Origin: Methanoperedens sp049303315 | GTDB taxonomy: Archaea; Halobacteriota; Methanosarcinia; Methanosarcinales; Methanoperedenaceae | Assembly: GCA_049303315.1 (NCBI GenBank) | Contig: JBAQMZ010000053.1 | Location: forward strand, 62,001 to 126,000 | Direction: 5' to 3' | DNA: 64,000 nucleotides | Shown here: positions 57,717 to 64,000 of the stretch, piece after piece | Layout: every line of letters starts with the position of its first letter | How positions within the stretch are numbered: position 1 is the first letter of the stretch | Translations under genes and position numbers: made by a program | Notes under the pieces: model-generated | What the model saw: the letters and a program-made list of their open reading frames with translations, nothing else | Databases searched by the model: none | Told to the model about the DNA's origin: nothing

Positions 57717-59645
57717 TTACATCTCCTTCCTCAGCTTCCCTATCCTGTCCCTTATCTCTGCCGCTTTCTCAAACTCAAGGTTCTTGGCAGCCCTGTGCAT
57801 TTCTGCTTCAAGTTCTATAATATAATTGAAAATCTCTTCCTTTGAAGGCGCTGCTTCCTCAAGTATCGCCCGCGGCTCCACAGCCTTCCTGATGGTCTGC
57901 GGCGTGATATTATGCTCTTTATTGTACTGAACCTGCCTCTCCCGCCTGCGGTTTGTCTCATCTATCGCCCGCTGCATCGAACCCGTCATCCTGTCTGCAT
58001 ACATCACAACTTTCCCCTCAACATTTCTTGAAGTCCTGCCTATAGTCTGCAAGAGCGAGCGGTCAGAGCGCAGGAAACCTTCCTTGTCCGCATCAAGGAT
58101 TGCCACAAGCGCAACTTCTGGAAGGTCAAGCCCCTCGCGCAGGAGGTTAATGCCCACAAGCACATCGAACTCGCCGAGGCGAAGTCCTCTTATAATCTCA
58201 ATGCGCTCAAGCGTCTCTATCTCGGAATGCATGTACCTCGCCTTGATTCCTGCGCCGATGAGATATTCTGTCAGGTCTTCTGCCATTCGTTTTGTAAGCG
58301 TAGTGACAAGCACCCTGTATTTTTTTGCAGTCTTTGCATGGATTTCTGCCATCAGGTCATCTATCTGCCCCTGTATTGGTTTCACCACGATTTCCGGGTC
58401 AACAAGCCCGGTGGGGCGGATGATCTGTTCAACAACCTGCGCGCTCTGCCCTATTTCATAATCAGCGGGCGTAGCTGATACATACAATACCTGGTTCACC
58501 CTGGAACTGAATTCATCAAAAGTCAGCGGGCGGTTATCATAAGCCGAAGGCATCCTGAAACCATAATCCACAAGCGATTCTTTCCTTGCATGGTCACCGG
58601 CGTGCATTCCCCGAAGCTGCGGGAGCGTGACATGAGATTCATCGATAACTATGAGATAATCTTTCGGGAAATAATCGAGTAACGTGTACGGCGGCTCGCC
58701 TGCCCTCCGCCCGTCCATGTGGCGGCTGTAGTTCTCAATTCCCTGGCAGTACCCGATTTCATGCATCATCTCGATATCGAATTTCGTTCGCTGCTCAAGG
58801 CGGGCGGCTTCAAGTATTTTCCCCATGGATTTTAACTCATGGAGCCTGTCCCTGAGTTCGGCTTCGATTGACTCGATGGCGGCGTCTATCTTTTCCTGCG
58901 GCATCACGAAATGTTTTGCAGGGTATATTACCACAGCATCGCTCTCCCTCAATGTTTTTCCTGTCAGGGTGTCAAATTCGGAAATTTTATCGATTTCATC
59001 TCCGAAAAGTTCTATCCTGATACCGTTTGAAGCATATGACGGGAATACCTCGATTGTGTCACCCCGCGCCCGGAATTTCCCGGTGCTGAAATCAAGGTCG
59101 TTGCGTTCATACTGCATATCCACAAATCTTGAAAGTAAAACCCGCCGCTCAATTTCCTCTCCTTTCTTAAGCAGGATGGACATCTCCTGCCATTCCTGCG
59201 GTGACCCGATTCCGTAGATGCATGAAACGCTTGCCACCACAATCACATCCCTGCGCTCAAACAGCGAGCGGGTGGCAGACAGGCGCATCCTGTTTATCTC
59301 CTCGTTGATTGATGCGTCCTTTTCGATATAGGTGTCAGTTTGCGGAATATACGCCTCGGGCTGGTAGTAATCGTAGTAGCTCACAAAATATTCAACCGCA
59401 TTTTCAGGAAAAAAAGCCCTGAACTCTGAATATAACTGCGCTGCAAGGGTCTTGTTGTGGGAAATAACAAGCGTTGGTCTCTGGATTTTATTTATCATAT
59501 TCGCGACCGTGAAGGTCTTGCCAGAACCCGTCACTCCGAGCAGGGTCTGGTGCTTCATACCATGTTCTGTACCGAAAACGAGTTTCTCTATCGCCTTCTC
59601 CTGGTCTCCTTTAGGTTCAAAACTGGAAACGAGTTTAAATGACAA
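57717..59645 (-). CDS. uvrB: UvrB, excision nuclease subunit B
   Basis: 642 residues. Walker A GVTGSGKTF (Lys43), a beta-hairpin region YYDYYQPEAYIPQTDTYIEK, helicase motif DESHVTLPQLRG, motif V LLREGLDLPEVALVAILDAD, motif VI QTIGRTSRNVEGKV, and a UVR domain at the C-terminus. Works with UvrA and UvrC in bacterial-type nucleotide excision repair. In archaea it is found in mesophiles by transfer from bacteria. No uvrA/uvrC in this window. Confidence 0.97.
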   Translation of the reverse strand: MSFKLVSSFEPKGDQEKAIEKLVFGTEHGMKHQTLLGVTGSGKTFTVANMINKIQRPTLVISHNKTLAAQLYSEFRAFFPENAVEYFVSYYDYYQPEAYIPQTDTYIEKDASINEEINRMRLSATRSLFERRDVIVVASVSCIYGIGSPQEWQEMSILLKKGEEIERRVLLSRFVDMQYERNDLDFSTGKFRARGDTIEVFPSYASNGIRIELFGDEIDKISEFDTLTGKTLRESDAVVIYPAKHFVMPQEKIDAAIESIEAELRDRLHELKSMGKILEAARLEQRTKFDIEMMHEIGYCQGIENYSRHMDGRRAGEPPYTLLDYFPKDYLIVIDESHVTLPQLRGMHAGDHARKESLVDYGFRMPSAYDNRPLTFDEFSSRVNQVLYVSATPADYEIGQSAQVVEQIIRPTGLVDPEIVVKPIQGQIDDLMAEIHAKTAKKYRVLVTTLTKRMAEDLTEYLIGAGIKARYMHSEIETLERIEIIRGLRLGEFDVLVGINLLREGLDLPEVALVAILDADKEGFLRSDRSLLQTIGRTSRNVEGKVVMYADRMTGSMQRAIDETNRRRERQVQYNKEHNITPQTIRKAVEPRAILEEAAPSKEEIFNYIIELEAEMHRAAKNLEFEKAAEIRDRIGKLRKEM

Positions 59646-59768
59646 TGCTGCGCCTCACTATCATACTTATGCGGGCTGAATCTATAAATATTTGACAGGA
59701 ACTATGAAGCAGAGGGAAAGGGGGCGTAATCCGAAACTTCGGCATCATATTTTTAAAAAATCAGGAAT

Positions 59769-59993
59769 TTAAATAAGACTCCAGAAATCTTCAATCGTTA
59801 TTTCCGCATCTCGCAATAATTTTCTAAGTAAACCTTTTCCCACAACCTTATGGTTTGGGATTGTGAGCGGCTTTTTGGAACTATCTGATTGATGCTTCAT
59901 TCGAATGTGGCTGCCAGTCTGCCTTACCGTAACATATCCGAGTTTTCCAAATGCCTTTACTGCATCCTTGCCTGATACAACCGGCAGTTTCAT
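59769..59993 (-). CDS. hicA: HicA-type toxin (YcfA family)
   Basis: 74 residues. The dsRNA-binding-like fold with KLPVVSGKDAVKAFGKLGYV, the catalytic His in RQTGSHIRMKH, and LTIPNHKVVGKGLLRKLL, all standard HicA features. An mRNA interferase blocked by HicB. Overlaps the end of hicB by 4 bp. Confidence 0.93.
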   Translation of the reverse strand: MKLPVVSGKDAVKAFGKLGYVTVRQTGSHIRMKHQSDSSKKPLTIPNHKVVGKGLLRKLLRDAEITIEDFWSLI

Positions 59994-60238
59994 ACTTCTA
60001 CTGCTACCGTGTGGAAACTGAATTCCTGGATATGTGCAATATCAGAGACTTCATCCTCGCTTTCTTCTTCAAGACACATCTCGATTACTTCGCGGATGTT
60101 TTTGAGCGCTTCATCGAGGGTCTTCCCCTGAGTATAGCAGCCTTTTAAGAGAGGGCACTCCACTACATAAAATCCATCCTCGTCTTTTTCTACAATGATG
60201 GGTAGGGTGAGCTTCGTAGTTTTGGATGTCTTTGCCAT
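59990..60238 (-). CDS. hicB: HicB-type antitoxin
   Basis: 82 residues. HicB core: LTLPIIVEKDEDGFYVVECPLLKGCYTQG, KTLDEALKNIREVIEMCLEE. It lacks the C-terminal HTH/RHH of some HicB proteins, so autoregulation may be indirect. Antitoxin-first order. Confidence 0.92.
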   Translation of the reverse strand: MAKTSKTTKLTLPIIVEKDEDGFYVVECPLLKGCYTQGKTLDEALKNIREVIEMCLEEESEDEVSDIAHIQEFSFHTVAVEV

Positions 60239-60317
60239 AGTTGATTCAAAACGCTATTCCGAGATTTAAGGATGTCGGAAAAACCGAGCTTGTCGCTATC
60301 TGTTTGATTGACAAATA

Positions 60318-60367
60318 TATAAATATTGTTACATTAATTTGCGGCGCCAACAGAAAACGGTGCAGCC
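60318..60367. repeat. Direct repeat, copy 1
   Basis: TATAAATATT then, after ~15 bases, GGCGCCAACAGAAAACGGTG. It resembles 60454-60502 in order and content, though with several mismatches. Confidence 0.5.
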
Positions 60368-60381
60368 TCCTGAGCAAAAAT

Positions 60382-60417
60382 TTTCACCGCAAAGCACGCA
60401 AAGAGCGCAAAGGTGAG
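60382..60417. repeat. REP-like repeat (CACCGCAAAG class)
   Basis: TTTCACCGCAAAGCACGCAA followed by AGAGCGCAAAGGTGAG, a motif of repeated GCAAAG units bounded by the inverted CACC/GGTG. Related to 41667-41707. Confidence 0.7.
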
Positions 60418-60453
60418 ATTGAAAATGAACAGCGAACTCAATACGAACTCAGG

Positions 60454-60502
60454 TATAAATATTTTTTAACTGTCCGGCGCGCCAATAGAAACCAATGCAG
60501 CG
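60454..60502. repeat. Direct repeat, copy 2
   Basis: TATAAATATTTTTTAACTG then GGCGCGCCAATAGAAACCAA. Second copy of the segment described at 60318. Confidence 0.5.
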
Positions 60503-60565
60503 CATAGTCGAGGGTATCGATGCTAAATTCAAGAGGCGCATCCACCAAAACAAGGATTGAAACCA

Positions 60566-62524
60566 TCAAAGCACAAACATCGTGAACAGGAGATAGCCGA
60601 TAGTTATCATTATCACTGAATGCTTTAATCCCGAAAGGGCATTGCCTTCTCCCATTACTCCTGCAATCAGTCCCGAGCAAAAACCCTGTATCAGGGCGCC
60701 ATGGAAAAAAATGCGGTTATATACATCCAATTTTTCCCGGCTGAGGCTAAGAGGAACTCCCATGCCTCCGCTTGCTGAAACTTTCTCCCCGGCTTTTACC
60801 ATTTCTGCAAGGAAGGTCGTAGAAATTATATAAATAATACCTATGAATACAAGGAATGATATGTAAATAATCACAACGTAAATGAACATATTAGTCCTGC
60901 GCTCGTTCCTCAATTCCTGTTCCGCAGCAACATCCCTTGCCGCGACATTCAGCACCTCGCCTATATCCCCGCTTGACTCATTGGCTTTTGTCAATAAAGT
61001 GACTGACCGCGATACAAGATGCGTCCTGACGCGGTTGGCAAACCTGACGAGCGCTTCATTTATCGCAAGTCCCCATTCAATATCATTCCAGATTTTCTTG
61101 ATTTCCTTGCTTAAACCGATATCCGAGCGCGTCATCAATTTGATGGAGTCGCGGAGTGTCATGCCTGTTTCATTGGTACTGGCAAGTTTTTTTAAGAAAT
61201 CGGGTATCAACGACTGTATCCTGTCTTCCCTTCGCTTTTTGTATTCATGGAAAATCATAAGCGGGATAACCAGGATATACACGGTGAAAACTATCCTGTC
61301 GTCTATATAATCCACAAAATCAGGCGCTTTCATCGCATTAAAAACCGAGATTAACATAAAAATAAGAGCAACCGGTCCTGTTATTATTAAAGAATACACA
61401 GGCTTTTCTTTAAGCGGTTTTAATGGGTCGTGAAGCATCTCTCTTATCCTGAGTGAGTTTCTTGATTTGACGAATTTGGAAAATACAGTCTTTTCATCAG
61501 TTTCAGGCACAACTATTTCACCGACAAAACTTTGAGTGGGGAGAAGCGGCGCTTCCCCCGTAGCCCCGGGTGTGATAATATCAACCATCACGACGAACAT
61601 CAACGAACCTATCGGTATCACTGCATAAATTATCGCATATATCATTACCTGGCTGCCGGAACCCATTACCGACATCATTACCCCGAGAATTATAATAAAA
61701 AGGGGTCCTGCCACGAATGCCGTGACATAGGATTCTGCAATTAATCCAAGCGTTTCCAGGAATCCTTTCTGGTCAACCTTGGCCCTGTTTAGATATTGCT
61801 CTGATTTATCACGAAAGTAAGTGGAGATATTCCCGCCGCTGTCTATGACCGTGAGAAGATTATACATCAAATCCCTGAAATTCTCAGACGGCGTAATCTC
61901 ACAGATGTTGTGAAGCGCGGTTCTCAAATCGTTTCCGAAATAATCCATATCCCTCACAACGACGTCCACTTCCCTTGCAACTTCGCCGTACGTATCCGTG
62001 CTTTTGCTCAAGGAACGTAATATTTCAATAACATTCATGCCCCCCCTGCTCAGCGCATACATGAAGGTGACTGCAAAAGGCAGGTTCCTATCGATTACAC
62101 CTTTCCTTTCCCCGGCCTTGAATCCCGGATATGTAAGAAAAAGCGCATACGTTATCCCGCTAAAAAGGATGGCAAGAAAACCAACTATGAAAATCGCAAT
62201 CGCGATGTTCCTGTACTGGAGAAGCCATGCTGTCTTTGGCGAAAAAGTAAGATGCGTAAGCCTTTCCGGAAGCCTGACAAATGTGAACAGGATATACGTT
62301 GTTATTAATCCCAGGAACGCGCCGGCAATACCTGCCAGCACTGAATAGAACATTGAGTTTGAAATATACATTTCATACGACATGGGGATGCGCGCCTGTC
62401 TCATCGCAATCCGAAGGTCCCGGAATTTGTCTTTTCGCGCCTTCATCTTTTCACCGAGCAGGACAAATGGCAGCGTCTTTAATTTCTGGAAATAAAATTC
62501 GACCTTATTTGCCATTGCGCTCAT
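60566..62524 (-). CDS. TadC/GspF/FlaJ-family pilus assembly membrane platform
   Basis: 652 residues, with two repeated type II secretion F domains, each with helices and the pattern RGGMNVIEILRSLSKST and ETGMTLRDSIKLMTRS, and about eight transmembrane spans (e.g. VYILVIPLMIFHEYK, IYVVIIYISFLVFIGIIYII). This is the archaeal platform protein of type IV-like pili. It overlaps the ATPase gene by 4 bp. No pilin gene is visible in this window. Confidence 0.92.
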   Translation of the reverse strand: MSAMANKVEFYFQKLKTLPFVLLGEKMKARKDKFRDLRIAMRQARIPMSYEMYISNSMFYSVLAGIAGAFLGLITTYILFTFVRLPERLTHLTFSPKTAWLLQYRNIAIAIFIVGFLAILFSGITYALFLTYPGFKAGERKGVIDRNLPFAVTFMYALSRGGMNVIEILRSLSKSTDTYGEVAREVDVVVRDMDYFGNDLRTALHNICEITPSENFRDLMYNLLTVIDSGGNISTYFRDKSEQYLNRAKVDQKGFLETLGLIAESYVTAFVAGPLFIIILGVMMSVMGSGSQVMIYAIIYAVIPIGSLMFVVMVDIITPGATGEAPLLPTQSFVGEIVVPETDEKTVFSKFVKSRNSLRIREMLHDPLKPLKEKPVYSLIITGPVALIFMLISVFNAMKAPDFVDYIDDRIVFTVYILVIPLMIFHEYKKRREDRIQSLIPDFLKKLASTNETGMTLRDSIKLMTRSDIGLSKEIKKIWNDIEWGLAINEALVRFANRVRTHLVSRSVTLLTKANESSGDIGEVLNVAARDVAAEQELRNERRTNMFIYVVIIYISFLVFIGIIYIISTTFLAEMVKAGEKVSASGGMGVPLSLSREKLDVYNRIFFHGALIQGFCSGLIAGVMGEGNALSGLKHSVIMITIGYLLFTMFVL

Positions 62525-64000
62525 CCGGGGATGTTCAACTTCTTTAAAATTTTTTCAGGAGTAACCTGGTAATCATGAATGATGGTAGCGATGGCATTGA
62601 AATCCGATATTTTGTTATTTACCATGAACTCAAGAATTTTCTGCCTGTTGCCCAGCTCTTTTTTCAAATCCCCGATATTCCATCCGCGTCTTATCATTAT
62701 CTCATTCAGAGCCTTTGATTCGCCCACCCTGTTGAATTTATCTGTCAGGGGGTCCCACGCAAAAATATCGTTCGTCCTTATATTCCTGGTCGTTGGGTCT
62801 ATATCTGTAATTTCCACCAGTTTCATATTGCGGCGCGCTCTTTTACCTTTTACGAAGGTTTGCGCCTGGATGCTTATTATATTAAGAGCCTGTATCATCG
62901 ACCTGGGTACGCTGATGGGGGGATTCTCAAGACGGTGGATGGCGCTCGAGACCGAATCCGCATGCATTGTCGAAAACGTGGTATGACCGGTGCTCATCGC
63001 CTGGAAGAGCGTCAATGCTTCCTTTCCCCTGACTTCGCCGACCAGCAGGTATTCAGGTCTCTGCCGGAGCGCTGCCCGGAGGAGATCGTACATATCAATA
63101 CTTCCCCGCCCATCGGCAGTGAAAGAGTCCCTGGTTATCCCCGGGATCCAGTTCGGATGAGGCAGTTTCAATTCCCGCGTATCCTCAAGCGAGATTATTT
63201 TTGCCTGCCAGGGAATGAAGAGGGAGACAGCATTAAGAGAAGATGTTTTACCAGAAGCCGTGCCCCCTGCAAAAATCAGGCTCTTATTGTTCTCAATACA
63301 CAGCCAGAGATATGCCATTTCCTCTGCCGAGAACGTATTCCAGTTAATCAGGTCAACAGGCGTTATCGGGACTTCGCTGAATTTCCTGATTGTAAATGTC
63401 GCTCCGTGGGTTGTCACTTCCGTGCCGAGTGTCATCTGGATACGGGACCCGTCAGGCATGGTGGCATCTACCATCGGTTCTGCTATCGAGACATGTTTGC
63501 CGCACCTCTGGGCAAGCCTTATAACATAAGAATCCAGCTCGTTTTCGGTAAAAAATATATTTGTGGGCATATTGGTATATTTCTTATGGTACAGGTAGAT
63601 GGGAATGTCATAGCCGTTAGCTGAAATATCTTCTATCCCGTTGTCATGCATAAGCGGGTCAATCTTACCGAATTTAATGAAGTCTCTTCGCGTATAGTAT
63701 AATATTTTTTCAAGAGTTAAGGGGGTTATATCGATCGCATAATCTTTTATTACTTTTTTGACCTTGTCCGTCAGGATTTTTTCCTTATCCTCGTCCCTCT
63801 TTACATCTTCAAAAAGAAGTATGTCCTTGAGCCTGTCTTTGATTTCCTTGAGTAACAGATCCTCAAAATCAGAGAGTTTCGGCTCTGCCACATAATACAG
63901 ATATGAATTTTTTTCAGGATTGAACAGGATTACCACAAAGGAATAAGGTTCGTTTACCCAGTAACGTTCAATTTCATTATATCCTTCCAGTCCTTCAAAA
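62521..64000 (-). CDS. TadA/FlaI-like type IV pilus assembly ATPase (partial, right edge)
   Basis: The frame stays open past the GTG at 63936, reading NEIERYWVNEPYSFVVILFN to the window edge, so the true start lies beyond base 64000. Visible motifs: FAGGTASGKTSSL (Walker A), EDTRELKLPHPNW (Asp box), YLLVGEVRGKEALTLFQAMSTGHTTFSTMHA (Walker B and His box). The secretion ATPase powers assembly of an archaeal pilus or archaellum-like structure with the platform gene downstream. Confidence 0.93.
   Translation of the reverse strand, partial: FEGLEGYNEIERYWVNEPYSFVVILFNPEKNSYLYYVAEPKLSDFEDLLLKEIKDRLKDILLFEDVKRDEDKEKILTDKVKKVIKDYAIDITPLTLEKILYYTRRDFIKFGKIDPLMHDNGIEDISANGYDIPIYLYHKKYTNMPTNIFFTENELDSYVIRLAQRCGKHVSIAEPMVDATMPDGSRIQMTLGTEVTTHGATFTIRKFSEVPITPVDLINWNTFSAEEMAYLWLCIENNKSLIFAGGTASGKTSSLNAVSLFIPWQAKIISLEDTRELKLPHPNWIPGITRDSFTADGRGSIDMYDLLRAALRQRPEYLLVGEVRGKEALTLFQAMSTGHTTFSTMHADSVSSAIHRLENPPISVPRSMIQALNIISIQAQTFVKGKRARRNMKLVEITDIDPTTRNIRTNDIFAWDPLTDKFNRVGESKALNEIMIRRGWNIGDLKKELGNRQKILEFMVNNKISDFNAIATIIHDYQVTPEKILKKLNIPG

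Larger units (their letters stand above)
60239..60565. other. Gap with a REP-like repeat between direct repeats
   Basis: The 327 bp contain a REP-like repeat (60382-60417) flanked by two related ~50-bp segments starting TATAAATATT (60318-60367, 60454-60502). The frame from 60241 to 60507 crosses these repeats and is not convincing. The first segment contains the probable hicBA promoter region. Confidence 0.6.

Noticed and set aside
60241..60507. 88-codon frame between hicB and the pilus platform gene
   Set aside because: It crosses a REP-like repeat and a pair of direct repeats, and has no ribosome binding site.
1..64000. CRISPR array, rRNA operon, prophage or complete insertion sequence
   Set aside because: No regularly spaced repeats, no rRNA sequence, no integrase or transposase gene with its terminal repeats.

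Overview
The window looks like a chromosomal segment of a methanogenic or methane-oxidising archaeon of the Methanosarcinales type. A Candidatus Methanoperedens (ANME-2d)-like genome is my best guess, but that rests on gene content alone. The main markers are Mmp10 (the radical SAM enzyme that methylates an arginine of methyl-coenzyme M reductase), SepCysS (tRNA-dependent cysteine synthesis), ABCE1, ribosomal protein S8e, archaeal-type LeuRS, CTP-dependent riboflavin kinase, several methanogen-restricted DUF families, and a CbiM/NikM-type metal ECF transporter with a NikR-like operator. Genes are dense and on both strands. I see no prophage, complete insertion sequence, CRISPR array or rRNA.

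Layout. 0-6.7 kb: a U32 peptidase-like operon divergent from mmp10, then a FtsJ/RlmE methyltransferase operon. 6.7-12.7 kb: a tightly overlapping seven-gene signalling operon on the minus strand (roadblock, KaiC-like double ATPase, two small membrane proteins, PhnD-like lipoprotein, histidine kinase, response regulator). It faces a winged-helix regulator across a gap holding two copies of a 19-bp dyad. 13.8-24.5 kb: UbiA prenyltransferase, LeuRS, a YYY-type membrane protein, a HerA-like ATPase, a glycosyltransferase, an FAH-family hydrolase and several small genes. 24.5-31.2 kb: purE, an amidohydrolase-UspA-CBS operon, and argB-EMC6-like-ABCE1. 31.2-39.5 kb: a BrnT-like toxin pair, a YHS-FrhB fusion with an apparent frameshift, PAP2 phosphatase, proline dehydrogenase, DUF169, SepCysS, an XRE-CBS regulator and accessory small proteins. 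39.8-46.1 kb: Re-citrate/homocitrate synthase family enzyme, flavin-binding protein, HDAC-like deacetylase, tRNA-Gln(CUG), and a cbiMQO/nikMNQO operon. 46.1-53.8 kb: ilvE, a regulator, ribB-ribK, pheA, a presenilin-like protease, glnK-amtB with an NrpR-type operator. 53.8-64 kb: S8e, a split lipoate ligase operon with a geranylgeranyl-reductase-like flavoprotein, a TIM-barrel epimerase, uvrB, hicBA, and a type IV pilus/archaellum-like ATPase plus membrane platform running off the right edge.

The most unusual signals are non-coding. A perfect 20-bp palindrome (CCCCGTATTTAAATACGGGG) lies inside two unrelated genes, in the same frame, so that both proteins carry the same peptide TPYLNTGT; in the lipoate ligase it interrupts the loop just before the catalytic lysine. 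A second family of paired hairpins of about 50 bp sits between co-directional genes, and its last three bases are the start codon of the downstream gene (nikO and a DUF169 gene). Longer REP-like repeats of the 'caccgcaaagcacgcaaag' and 'cacagaggacacagag' classes occur at three places and in one case supply the apparent start codon of a gene.
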